Origin: Pseudomonas crudilactis
GTDB taxonomy: Bacteria > Pseudomonadota > Gammaproteobacteria > Pseudomonadales > Pseudomonadaceae
Length of the DNA stretch: 64,000 nucleotides
Assembly (NCBI RefSeq): GCF_013433315.1
Contig: NZ_WXVV01000014.1
Coordinates: 115,462 to 179,461 of the forward strand
Reading direction: 5' to 3'
Shown here: positions 16,161 to 24,748 of the stretch, one piece after another
Numbering within the stretch: position 1 is the stretch's first letter
How the letters are laid out: every line of letters begins with the position of its first letter
Notes under the pieces: model-generated
The model's input: only the letters and a program-made list of their open reading frames with translations
What the model was told of the DNA's origin: nothing
The model's database searches: none
Translations under genes and position numbers: made by a program

Positions 16161-16979
16161 ATGGCAGCACTCCCGGTTCGTAGCGTGACCCACTCCAGCC
16201 GACTTCTGTTGACGGCCATCGCACTGATGCTGACAGCCTGTGCTTCAACTGAAAAAGGTTCGACCTCCATGAAACGTTCACCCGCAATGACTTCCGATGC
16301 CGCGGCTGCCGTGTCCCCGGCACTGGCTCATAACACCGATGCAATGTTGTTTGGCGAAGTATGGAAACGCCCGGGATTGTCACCGCGTGACCGCAGTCTG
16401 GTGACGGTTGCGGTGTTGATTGCACGCGGGCAAACCGCCGAGATGGCCGCGCAATTCAACCTTGCGCTGGACAACGGTGTCACGCCGCTTGAGCTGTCCG
16501 AAACGCTCAATCACCTGGCGTTTTATTCCGGTTGGGGCAATGCGTCAGCAGCTCTGCCTATCGCCGGCGAGGTGTTCTCCGCGCGCAACATCGATGCTGA
16601 GAAACTGGCACCGGTTGCGCCGTCATTGCTGCCGCTGGACCAGGCTCGCGAAGCTGACCGCGTGGAGCGCGTGAATGCGGCGGTGGGGTCAGTGGCGCCG
16701 GGGCTGGTCGAGTTCACCACCAAAGCGCTGTTCCGCGATCTGTGGTTGCGGCCAGGTCTGGCGCCCCGTGATCGTAGCCTGATCACGGTCAGTTCGTTGG
16801 TGGCCAACGGGCAGACCGGCCAGGTCGGCTATCACCTGGGTCGGGCGATGGACAACGGTTTGAGCCAGACCGAAGCGGCGGAAATGATTACCCAACTGGC
16901 GTTCTATGCCGGATGGCCGAATGCGTTTTCCGCCGTGCCGGTGTTCAAGGAAGTGTTCAGCCAGCGCGCGCCGGGCTGA
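16161..16979 (+). CDS. Lipoprotein with two carboxymuconolactone decarboxylase-like repeats
   Basis: A 272-residue protein with an N-terminal lipoprotein signal (hydrophobic stretch, then LTAC lipobox, lipidated Cys about residue 27) and a duplicated CMD fold. Both halves carry RPGL(S/A)PRDRSL(V/I)TV and a later LAFY(S/A)GW block. The CxxC of AhpD-type peroxidases is absent, so antioxidant activity is unlikely. AGGAG seven bases before the ATG supports the start that includes the lipobox, making a membrane-anchored, periplasm-facing version of a normally cytosolic family. Its 3' end is 12 bases from the convergent molybdenum hydroxylase gene. Confidence 0.87.
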   Translation: MAALPVRSVTHSSRLLLTAIALMLTACASTEKGSTSMKRSPAMTSDAAAAVSPALAHNTDAMLFGEVWKRPGLSPRDRSLVTVAVLIARGQTAEMAAQFNLALDNGVTPLELSETLNHLAFYSGWGNASAALPIAGEVFSARNIDAEKLAPVAPSLLPLDQAREADRVERVNAAVGSVAPGLVEFTTKALFRDLWLRPGLAPRDRSLITVSSLVANGQTGQVGYHLGRAMDNGLSQTEAAEMITQLAFYAGWPNAFSAVPVFKEVFSQRAPG

Positions 16980-16991
16980 CTGAACAGGGCG

Positions 16992-19202
16992 TCAGATCTG
17001 CTCCGGCAAGTGCGCGATAAGTTTGTCCAGCGTGATCGGATAATCGCGCACGCGCACCCCGGTGGCGTTGTAAATCGCATTGGCGATGGCCGCTGCGGCG
17101 CCACTGATGCCCAACTCGCCGACACCTTTGGCCTTGAGCGGCGTGGCGTAGGGGTCGACCTCATCGAGAAAAATCACCTGCTGATGGGGAATGTCGGCGT
17201 GCACCGGCACTTCGTAACCGGCGAGGTCATGGTTGACGAAAAAACCACGGCGCTTGTCGACCTGCAGTTCTTCCATCAGTGCGGCCCCGGCGCCCATGGT
17301 CATGCCGCCGATGATCTGGCTGCGCGCGGTCTTCGGATTGAGAATCCGCCCTGCTGCGCAGACCGCCAATTGGCGACGCAGGCGAATCTCGCCGGTCGCC
17401 GCGTTGACCGCGACTTCGGCGAAATGTGCGCCAAAGGTCTGCTGGGCAAAGCGCTGGGCCAGATCGCCGAATTCCATGCGGTCTTCGCCAACGAGATCCC
17501 CTGCGGCCGCCGCCTGAGCCAAAGGAACATGTCGCGTGCCATCGTGCACCTCGCCGTGGGCAAATTCGGCCGTTTGCGGATCAAGTCCGACCGCACGGGC
17601 AGCGGCTTCGCGCAACTTGACGCAAGCGGCATAGACCCCGGCGGTAGACGAAGCCGCACCCCATTGCCCACCCGATCCCGACGACTCCGGAAAGCGCGAG
17701 TCGCCAAGGTGCACTTCGACCCGGTCCAGTTCCACACCCATCATCTCGGCGGCGGTCTGCGCAATGATCGTGTAGCTGCCGGTGCCGATATCCGTCATGT
17801 CGGTTTCGACGGTGATTGTGCCGTGCCGATCAAGGCGCACACGGGCCGCCGATGCGGTGGTTGGCGCGCCACGTATGGCGGACGCCAGACCGATGCCGAT
17901 CAGCCAGCCATTCTCCAGGCGTTGGCCGGCGCTTGCGTTGCGCTGGTGCCAGCCGAATTGCTCGGCACCGGTTTGTAAACACTCGATGAGTTGCCGTGTC
18001 GAGAACGGACGCGATGGCTGTTCGGGGTCGACCTGGGTGTCGTTGAGCAGGCGCAACTGCAGTGGGTCGATGCCGAGTTTTTCCGCCAGTTCATCCATGG
18101 CAATTTCCAGCGCCATCATGCCCGGTGCTTCCCCCGGCGCGCGCATGGCCGAGCCTTCGGCCAGGTCCAGCACGGCAAGATTCAAGCGGGTCATGCGGTT
18201 GGCGCCAGCGTAGAGCAAACGCGTCGAGGCCGTCGCGGCTTCGGCCCGGCCCCCGGGCAGGTTGCCTGACCAACTCTCATGGCCGATGGCAGTGATCAAA
18301 CCCTCGCGGCTGGCACCGATGCGAATGCGTTGAAGCGTCGCGGGGCGATGGGTCAAATTGTTGAACATCAGCGGACGTGGCAGCGCGACTTTCACCGGAC
18401 GCCCGGCGTGTCGTGCCGCCAGCGACGCCAGCACCGCGTCACACAGGATCGTACCTTTGCCGCCGAAACCGCCGCCAATGTAGGGCGATATCAAACGAAT
18501 ATCTTCTTTGCGTATACCGAGTGTCCTGGCCAGATCGCGCACGCCCCAGTTGATCTGCTGTATCGACGTCCACAACGTCAGCGAATTGCCGTTCCACTGG
18601 GCGATGGTGGCGTGGGGTTCCATCATCGCGTGCGCCTGATCCGGCGTGCTGTAGTGCTGGTCGATCTGTATCGGTGCGGCGCTGAAGGCACCTTCGAAAT
18701 CTCCGATCTGCGTCTGCGGCGGTGGGCCGAAGCCGGCGGGAGGGGGCGGAGTAGCCGAATCCTTGGCGGCCGCCAGATCGAACGCGCCGGGTTCGGCGAC
18801 ATAGCTGATCTCGAGGAGATTGGCAGCCGCGCGGGCCTCTTCAAATGTCTGCGCGACGACAATCGCGACAGCCTGGTGATAGTGGTCCACCTGCGGGCCG
18901 GCCAATGCGTGCGCGACATAGAACTCGCCCTTGGCCAAAGGCCCGGCATTCTCGTAGGTGACGATGGCAATCACCCCGGAACTGTTGCTCGCTTGCGTCG
19001 AGTCGATCGAGGCAATTCGTCCCTTGCCGATCCCGGCGCCGACGATATACCCATAGGCCGGGTTGGGCACTGCGGCATATTGTTCATACGCGTAGGGCGC
19101 GGTCCCGGTGGTTTTCAACTTGCCATCGATGCGGTCGGCGGGCTGGCCGATGACGTTCAATTGATCGATCGGATTAGTGCCGGCCGGTGTGTCGAATTTC
19201 AT
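16992..19202 (-). CDS. Xanthine dehydrogenase/aldehyde oxidase family molybdopterin-binding subunit (PaoC-like)
   Basis: A 736-residue large subunit of the molybdenum hydroxylase family, nearly the length of E. coli PaoC. It oxidises aldehydes or N-heterocycles at a Mo-cytosine-dinucleotide centre. Visible: GGGFGGKG near the middle (Mo-pterin contact), and GVGELGISGAA near the C-terminus supplying the catalytic glutamate. Normally it works with an FAD subunit and a [2Fe-2S] subunit encoded just upstream (paoA-paoB-paoC). Here the upstream neighbour is a divergent TonB receptor only about 270 bases away, so both partners are missing. AGAGGAAATCAGCG before the start is a good ribosome site. Confidence 0.92.
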   Translation of the reverse strand: MKFDTPAGTNPIDQLNVIGQPADRIDGKLKTTGTAPYAYEQYAAVPNPAYGYIVGAGIGKGRIASIDSTQASNSSGVIAIVTYENAGPLAKGEFYVAHALAGPQVDHYHQAVAIVVAQTFEEARAAANLLEISYVAEPGAFDLAAAKDSATPPPPAGFGPPPQTQIGDFEGAFSAAPIQIDQHYSTPDQAHAMMEPHATIAQWNGNSLTLWTSIQQINWGVRDLARTLGIRKEDIRLISPYIGGGFGGKGTILCDAVLASLAARHAGRPVKVALPRPLMFNNLTHRPATLQRIRIGASREGLITAIGHESWSGNLPGGRAEAATASTRLLYAGANRMTRLNLAVLDLAEGSAMRAPGEAPGMMALEIAMDELAEKLGIDPLQLRLLNDTQVDPEQPSRPFSTRQLIECLQTGAEQFGWHQRNASAGQRLENGWLIGIGLASAIRGAPTTASAARVRLDRHGTITVETDMTDIGTGSYTIIAQTAAEMMGVELDRVEVHLGDSRFPESSGSGGQWGAASSTAGVYAACVKLREAAARAVGLDPQTAEFAHGEVHDGTRHVPLAQAAAAGDLVGEDRMEFGDLAQRFAQQTFGAHFAEVAVNAATGEIRLRRQLAVCAAGRILNPKTARSQIIGGMTMGAGAALMEELQVDKRRGFFVNHDLAGYEVPVHADIPHQQVIFLDEVDPYATPLKAKGVGELGISGAAAAIANAIYNATGVRVRDYPITLDKLIAHLPEQI

Positions 19203-19372
19203 CGCTGATTTCCTCTTCAGGCGGGCTGACGGCCAGCGCCGGGCGCCTCAGCACCAGCACCAGCGTTGCAGGCCATATCGCCTACGAGCCTAGGCCATTG
19301 AACCGCCTCTGATAATGCTCGTTGACGGGATGGAGTCATGAGTCCGGCTCACGAATCCTGACCAACATGACA

Positions 19373-19391
19373 AATAAGAATAAGTTTCAAT
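19373..19391 (+). promoter_or_regulatory. Possible Fur box upstream of the TonB receptor
   Basis: AATAAGAATAAGTTTCAAT matches the 19-bp Fur consensus at about half of its positions and is AT-rich against a GC-rich background. It lies about 85 bases before the receptor start, and iron repression is expected for this family. The match is weak. Confidence 0.3.
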
Positions 19392-19474
19392 TACGCGATC
19401 TCTGGTATACCATCCGCGCCGCTGTTCTGGCGGTTTCACCCTTCGTTCTGGCCTATTCACAAGGTTTTCATTTC

Positions 19475-21601
19475 ATGCGTCGTACTCTGCTTTCCATTTG
19501 CGTGCTGCAGGCGTTGTCTTCTTCCTCGTGGGCCGAACAGGCCGATTCAACCACCTCAGCGCTTGAGCTGGACGCAACCGATGTGGTCGGTACAGCGGAT
19601 TACGAACGAGCCGACGGCCCGGTGCAGGGCTATCGCGCGACGCGTTCTGCCAGTGCCACCCGTACCGACACCTCGATCCATGAAACCCCGCAATCGATCA
19701 GCGTGGTGACTAAGGATGCTGTCGAAGACCTCGGCGCCACGCGTCTGCAAGATGCACTGGACTATGCCGGCGGCGTAGGCCGGGCAAACAATTTCGGCGG
19801 GCAGGGGCTGACCACATTCACCGTGCGTGGCTTCACCACCGGCGAGTTCTACCGCAACGGTTTCCCGATCAATCGCGGCTACCCGAACATGCCCGACGCC
19901 AACACCATCGAGCGTCTGGAAGTGCTGCGCGGGCCGGCGACAATGCTCTACGGCCGTGGCGATCCCGGCGGCACCTTCAATGTGGTTTCCAAGCAGCCGT
20001 TGGCCGAGCGCACGGTGACCCTCGGTAGTCAGTTGAATGATCAAGGCATGAAGCGCGGCACGCTGGACGCCTCCGGCCCACTGGACGAGGAAGGGCGTCT
20101 GGCCTATCGACTGAACGTGGTGGGCGAGGGCGGTGATACCTTTCGCGATCACGTCGAGACCGAGCGCTACGGCGTGACGCCGGTGCTGACCTGGCAGGCC
20201 AGTGATGCCACCCGGGTGATCTTCGAAGGCGATTTCATGCGCAACAATCATCCGCTGGATCGCGGCGTGACGCGTTACGCCAAGCAGATCGGCACCGCCT
20301 CGCGTGACACGTTTTTCGGCGAAAAAGACGCCGGCAAGTTGCACAACGACAACAACATGGCGCAGCTTCGTTTCGAACATCTGCTCAATGATGACTGGAC
20401 GCTGGGCGGTGGCTTCCAGTGGCTCGACGGCTCGCTTGAAGGCAATGCCATCGAAGCCAACGGCATTGCCGCTGACGGTCGAACCCTGGGGCGCAACTTC
20501 AACTACCGCAAACTGGAGTGGACCGACAAGGACACCCAGCTCAATCTGACCGGCCACTTCGCCACCGGTGGTTTGCAGCACACCTTGCTGACCGGTATCG
20601 AGTATGAAGATTACGACTACAAGTCGATCATTCAGCGCTCCAGCGGCGCGGTCGGCGCCTACCCGATCGACATCTTCGATCCGGTTTACGGCCAGCCGCG
20701 CCCGGCATTGACCCGCACGCCGACCCACGACAAGGAAAACCTCAAGACCTATGCCGCGTTCGTGCAGGATCAGGTGGCGTTGACCGAGCGTCTGAAGGTA
20801 CTGGCCGGGGCGCGGTTCGAGCGATTCGAGCACGACTATGAAACCTACGTGCCGGGCGGCAAAAACTGGCAGGCCAGTGACAACGCGGTGACCCCGCGCC
20901 TTGGCGTGACCTACGACCTGACCGACACGCTGGCGGTCTACGCCGACACCGCGCGCTCGTTCAAGCCCAACACCGGCGCGAGCCGCGTGGGCGGAGGCTT
21001 TGCACCGGAGAAAGGCAAGTCTTACGAAATGGGCATCAAGTGGGAAGCGCTGGATCATCAGTTGAGCGTCGACGCGGCGATCTATCAGATCGAAAAACGC
21101 AACGTGCTGACCACCGACCCGGTGGACTCGACCTTCAGTGTGGCGGCCGGGGAAGTGCGCAGCCGTGGTTTCGACCTGAACGTCGCCGGCAACCTGACAC
21201 CCGAATGGCGCGTCATCGGCGGCTACGCCTACGTGGATGCCGAAGTGACCAAGGACAACGTGATCCGCTCGGGCACGCGGCTGATGAACATTCCGCAGAA
21301 CAGCTTCAGCCTGCTCAATGTCTATGAGTTTCAGGACGGAGCGCTCAAAGGTCTGGGCCTGGGCACCGGACTCAAATACGTCGACGAACGCGCCGGGCAA
21401 ACCGCCAATACTGCGTTCTCGATGGACAGCTACACCGTCGTCGATTTGCTCGGCTTCTATAAGGTCAACGAGAAAGTGCGGCTCAATCTTGACGTGAAGA
21501 ATCTGTTTGATCGGGATTATGAAGAGGGCGCGTTCGGCAATGTCTACGCCTATCCGGGTGCGCCGCGAACGGTGCAGGTGGGGATTTCCTACACGTTGTA
21601 A
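19475..21601 (+). CDS. TonB-dependent siderophore receptor
   Basis: A 708-residue outer-membrane ferric-siderophore receptor. The signal peptide is MRRTLLSICVLQALSSSSWA. A plug domain begins with the SIHETPQSISVVTKD region and includes NTIERLEVLRGPATMLYGRG; a 22-stranded barrel follows, ending in the C-terminal aromatic motif VGISYTL. A TonB-box-like segment (ELDATDVVGTA) precedes the plug. I start at 19475, nine bases after AAGG; upstream in-frame ATGs would bury the signal peptide. No sigma/anti-sigma pair or siderophore genes are nearby, so it is probably a receptor for xenosiderophores. Confidence 0.93.
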   Translation: MRRTLLSICVLQALSSSSWAEQADSTTSALELDATDVVGTADYERADGPVQGYRATRSASATRTDTSIHETPQSISVVTKDAVEDLGATRLQDALDYAGGVGRANNFGGQGLTTFTVRGFTTGEFYRNGFPINRGYPNMPDANTIERLEVLRGPATMLYGRGDPGGTFNVVSKQPLAERTVTLGSQLNDQGMKRGTLDASGPLDEEGRLAYRLNVVGEGGDTFRDHVETERYGVTPVLTWQASDATRVIFEGDFMRNNHPLDRGVTRYAKQIGTASRDTFFGEKDAGKLHNDNNMAQLRFEHLLNDDWTLGGGFQWLDGSLEGNAIEANGIAADGRTLGRNFNYRKLEWTDKDTQLNLTGHFATGGLQHTLLTGIEYEDYDYKSIIQRSSGAVGAYPIDIFDPVYGQPRPALTRTPTHDKENLKTYAAFVQDQVALTERLKVLAGARFERFEHDYETYVPGGKNWQASDNAVTPRLGVTYDLTDTLAVYADTARSFKPNTGASRVGGGFAPEKGKSYEMGIKWEALDHQLSVDAAIYQIEKRNVLTTDPVDSTFSVAAGEVRSRGFDLNVAGNLTPEWRVIGGYAYVDAEVTKDNVIRSGTRLMNIPQNSFSLLNVYEFQDGALKGLGLGTGLKYVDERAGQTANTAFSMDSYTVVDLLGFYKVNEKVRLNLDVKNLFDRDYEEGAFGNVYAYPGAPRTVQVGISYTL

Positions 21602-21627
21602 GCCGAGCTCGACGCTGCAACGGCGGC

Positions 21628-22145
21628 CCCTCACCCCAGCCCTCTCCCGGGGGAGAGGGAGCCGACCGAGGTGTCTGGCGTTATACATCGACCTGAAAGA
21701 TCGCGTCGATTGCGGGCCCATCGGCAGTGCTTGGCGGCATTGGATTCACAGGCGTTATTTCAGATCGGCGTTCATCGCCAATATCCCCCAATCGGTTCCC
21801 TCTCCCGGGGGAGAGGGAGCCGACCGAGGTGTCTGGCGTTATGCATCGACCTGAAAGATCGCGTCGATTGCGGGCCCATCCGCAGTGCTTGGCGGCATTG
21901 GATTCACAGACGCTATTGCACGTCGGCGTTTATCGCCAATATTCCCCAATCGGTTCCCTCTCCCGGGGGAGAGGGAGCCGACCGAGGTGTCTGGCGTTAT
22001 GCATCGACCTGACAGATCGCGTCGATTGCGGGCCCATCGGCAGTGCTTGGCGGCATTGGATTCACAGGCGTTATTTCAGATCGGCGTTCATCGCCAATAT
22101 CCCCCAATCGGTCCCCTCTCCTGGGGGAGAGGGCTAGGGTGAGGG
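21628..22145. repeat. Three-unit 158-bp tandem repeat array bounded by inverted ends
   Basis: The palindrome around CTCTCCCGGGGGAGAG recurs at 21643, 21801, 21959 and (with one change) 22117, exactly 158 bases apart, giving three full units. Units 1 and 3 differ at about four positions; unit 2 is more divergent around 21916-21934. The outer ends form an inverted repeat: CCCTCACCCCAGCCCTCTCC on the left and its near-complement at 22126-22145. Frames within it are not genes because the period is not a multiple of three. The array fills the whole gap between the receptor and dehydrogenase genes. Confidence 0.92.
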
Positions 22146-22167
22146 CAGCTGTTTCGGCACGCGCCAC

Positions 22168-23124
22168 TTAGCCAGTGACACAACCTTGCGGGGTTTTCCC
22201 GGCAAAGCTGTCGAGCAGGCTCGCCACCACCATCTCACCCATGCGTGTGCGCGTCTGCAAGGTTGCGCTGGCGCGGTGCGGCTGAAGCACCACCTGTTCG
22301 TTGCCGAACAAGGCTTCTGGCACATTCGGCTCATCGACAAACACATCCAGCCCGGCACCGGCGATCTCACCGGCATTCAGTGCCGCCAGCAAATCAGCTT
22401 CGTTGACCAGTTTGCCCCTTGCCACGTTGATCAGATACCCATCCTTGCCCAACGCCTGTAGTACTTCGGCGTTGATGATGGCTTCGGCCTTGTCGGCAGC
22501 GGCGGCGAGAATCAGCGCATCGCTGTCGCGGGCCAATTGCTTGAGGTCGGCGACGAAAGTGTGGCTGACATCGCTCATCGGTTGCAGGTCGGTGTAACTG
22601 ATCGGGCAGCCGAAGGCCGCCGCACGACTGGCCACCGCGCGGCCAACCCGGCCCATGCCGACGATGCCGATACGCATGCCGGACACTTGACGCGCGAGGG
22701 GCAGTGGCGCCAGCGGCGTCGGACTTTGCGGCCATTGGCCGGAGCGTACGTAACGATCGCTGGTGCACAGCCCGCGACACACGGAAATCAGCAAACCGAT
22801 GGCAAGGTCGGCGACGTCTTCGGTCAGCGCGCCAATGGTCGCCGTTACGCGGATGCCGCGATCCCGAGCGTAAGCCAGGTCAACCGCATCGGTGCCGACG
22901 CCGTTGACCGCCACCACTTCAAGTTTCGGCAGTTGCGCCATGACGGCTTGGGTGATGCCGGTATGGCCACCGGTGATCACTCCGCGAATATTCGCGCCGT
23001 GTTCCTGCAAATACGCCTGTTTGTCCGCCTGCTGGAAATAGCGTCGGACCGTAAACAGTTCATCGAGACGCGTGTTGATTTCAGGAATCAGGATCGGGCT
23101 CAACTGCAAGACTTCTGGCTTCAT
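22168..23124 (-). CDS. D-isomer-specific 2-hydroxyacid dehydrogenase
   Basis: A 318-residue NAD(P)H-dependent reductase of 2-keto acids such as glyoxylate or hydroxypyruvate. The catalytic triad is visible: Arg in NVARGKLV, Glu in DVFVDEPNVPE and His in LQPHRASA; the nucleotide fold is GIVGMGRVGRAV. I start at MKPEVLQ (23124), after GAGG at five bases, rather than the frame's upstream end. It is the last gene of the operon MFS-FAH-SDR-dehydrogenase, 32 bases after the SDR gene. Confidence 0.9.
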   Translation of the reverse strand: MKPEVLQLSPILIPEINTRLDELFTVRRYFQQADKQAYLQEHGANIRGVITGGHTGITQAVMAQLPKLEVVAVNGVGTDAVDLAYARDRGIRVTATIGALTEDVADLAIGLLISVCRGLCTSDRYVRSGQWPQSPTPLAPLPLARQVSGMRIGIVGMGRVGRAVASRAAAFGCPISYTDLQPMSDVSHTFVADLKQLARDSDALILAAAADKAEAIINAEVLQALGKDGYLINVARGKLVNEADLLAALNAGEIAGAGLDVFVDEPNVPEALFGNEQVVLQPHRASATLQTRTRMGEMVVASLLDSFAGKTPQGCVTG

Positions 23125-23156
23125 GTAAACCTCTCTTACCGAATAAAAAGGCCGGT

Positions 23157-23921
23157 TCAACCGCGACCGGCAAACGGCATGGCGGTGGCCATGACGGTCA
23201 TGTTCAGAACGTTGGCCGATAGCGGCAGGCCGGCGATGTAGCGCACGGCATCAGCGACATGCTTGATGTCGACCATCGGCTCGACGGCGATGCTGCCGTT
23301 GGCCTGGCGAACACCCTTGGTCATGCGCACCGACATTTCGGTGAGGGCGTTGCCGATGTCGATCTGGCTGCAGGCGATGTTGAATTCGCGACCGTCCAGT
23401 GCCAGCGATTTGGTCAGTCCCAGCACCGCATGTTTGCTGGCGGTATAGGCGCTGCTGAACGGGCGCGGAGTGTGTGCCGAAATCGAACCGTTATTGATGA
23501 TGCGTCCGCCCTGAGGCTGTTGACGGCGCATCAGTCCGAAGGCGCCACGGGCACACAGGAAAACCCCGTTGAGGTTGGTGTCGATCACGTTGCGCCACTG
23601 TTCGAACGTCAGCTCATCAAGCGGCACGGCCGGGGCATTGACTCCGGCATTGTTGAAGACCACATCCAGCCGTCCGTAGACCTCGGCAATGGTTGCGAAC
23701 AGCGCATCGACACTCGCCGGGTCGCGCACATCGGTCGGCACGGCCAAGGCTGCGTGGCCCTCGCTCGCCGCCAGTTCGACCAGCGCTTGCAACGGTTCCG
23801 GCCGGCGCCCGGCAAGCACTACGGTGTAACCGTCGGCCATCAGGCCAAGCGCCACAGAGCGGCCAATGCCGCTACCGGCGCCGGTGACCAGCGCGACTTT
23901 CAAAGGTTGAGTGATGGACAT
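23157..23921 (-). CDS. SDR-family oxidoreductase
   Basis: A 254-residue classical short-chain dehydrogenase. The cofactor motif TGAGSGIG is near residue 15, NNAGV is in the middle, and the catalytic YTASK is present. The acidic/arginine pattern after beta-2 (LAGRRPEP) suggests NADP. The start follows AGGAG by nine to ten bases. Within this operon it may oxidise a hydroxy intermediate before the FAH-type hydrolase acts; this is inferred from context. Confidence 0.9.
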   Translation of the reverse strand: MSITQPLKVALVTGAGSGIGRSVALGLMADGYTVVLAGRRPEPLQALVELAASEGHAALAVPTDVRDPASVDALFATIAEVYGRLDVVFNNAGVNAPAVPLDELTFEQWRNVIDTNLNGVFLCARGAFGLMRRQQPQGGRIINNGSISAHTPRPFSSAYTASKHAVLGLTKSLALDGREFNIACSQIDIGNALTEMSVRMTKGVRQANGSIAVEPMVDIKHVADAVRYIAGLPLSANVLNMTVMATAMPFAGRG

Positions 23922-23956
23922 CTTGTTGTTCTCCTGTCTTCAAATCACTGCGGCGT

Positions 23957-24643
23957 TCAGGCTCGCGGGCCGACGCGCATTTCCAGTTGGCCGATACCGT
24001 CGATTCCGGCGTTGATCACATCGCCCGGTTGCAGGCCGTCGACGCCGGCCGGGCTGCCGGTCATGATCAGGTCGCCGGCCCTGAGCGCGACTGACCGGGA
24101 GATCCGGCTGATCACTTCAGCCACCGACCAGATCTGGCTGTCGAGGCTGTCGCGCTGACGCTCCTCGCCGTTGACGTTCAACCATAATTCGCCTTCGGGA
24201 TGGCCAGCGCGGGTCACTGGCACGATGGCGGTCATCGGCGCGGCGCCGTCAAACACCTTGGCGCCTTCCCACGGCAAACCATTGCTCTTGGCGGCGCGCT
24301 GAACATCACGGCGGGTCAGGTCGAGGCCGGCGGCGTAACCCCAGACATAAGCCAGCGCCTCGCTTTCGGGGATATTCGCGCCACCTTCACCGATGGCCAC
24401 CACCAGTTCGATTTCGTGGGCGAAATCATCGGTCAGCGAAGGGAATGCCACCTCACCAATGGCGTCGACGACATTGCTGGCCGGTTTCATGAAAAACACC
24501 GGTGGCTGGCGCGACTGGCCGACAGCATCTGGCCACGGGTAGTTGCGCCCGACACAAAATACCCGGCCAACGGGAAAGCGCTGCTTACTGCCGACTACGG
24601 GCAAGGTCACGGGCAGATCCGGCGTGAAGACGTATTCAGTCAT
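23957..24643 (-). CDS. Fumarylacetoacetate hydrolase-family protein
   Basis: A 228-residue FAH-fold hydrolase or decarboxylase, cleaving a C-C bond in a diketo acid, as in fumarylpyruvate hydrolase or 2,4-diketo-3-deoxy-sugar-acid hydrolases. The metal ligands are in FAHEIELVVAIG and the later AAGLDLTRRDVQ. The short length and start FCVGRNYPWP place it nearer the fumarylpyruvate-hydrolase/YcgM group. Of two in-frame ATGs, the one at 24643 has AGGA at five bases and is preferred over 24649. It lies 35 bases before the SDR gene. Confidence 0.88.
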   Translation of the reverse strand: MTEYVFTPDLPVTLPVVGSKQRFPVGRVFCVGRNYPWPDAVGQSRQPPVFFMKPASNVVDAIGEVAFPSLTDDFAHEIELVVAIGEGGANIPESEALAYVWGYAAGLDLTRRDVQRAAKSNGLPWEGAKVFDGAAPMTAIVPVTRAGHPEGELWLNVNGEERQRDSLDSQIWSVAEVISRISRSVALRAGDLIMTGSPAGVDGLQPGDVINAGIDGIGQLEMRVGPRA

Positions 24644-24748
24644 GTTCATCCTGGTAATAGTCCTGTTGGTAGCTTCAGCGTACGGCGGCAGTCGTTGGTG
24701 AAGTTGGACGAAAGCCGCCTCCAGTTGGAGAAAACGGTGCTGTTGGCT

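Noticed and set aside
19217..19276. Short minus-strand frame (19 codons, Gly/Ala-rich) just before the PaoC-like gene, as a remnant of a lost FAD subunit
   Set aside because: The position and good spacing to the next start are suggestive, but 19 low-complexity residues cannot be matched to PaoB.
19556..21721. 721-codon minus-strand frame opposite the TonB receptor
   Set aside because: It is an antisense shadow of a GC-rich gene: the plus strand encodes a full receptor with signal peptide, plug and barrel motifs, and the antisense translation is low-complexity His/Arg/Gly/Val-rich with no domain.
21671..22142. Three overlapping repeat-containing frames in the tandem array
   Set aside because: The 158-base period is not a multiple of three and the frames simply reread the same repeat in shifted phases; no ribosome site and no domain.
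21628..22145. CRISPR array
   Set aside because: Repeats are 158 bp, directly adjoining and similar throughout, with no unique spacers and no cas genes.
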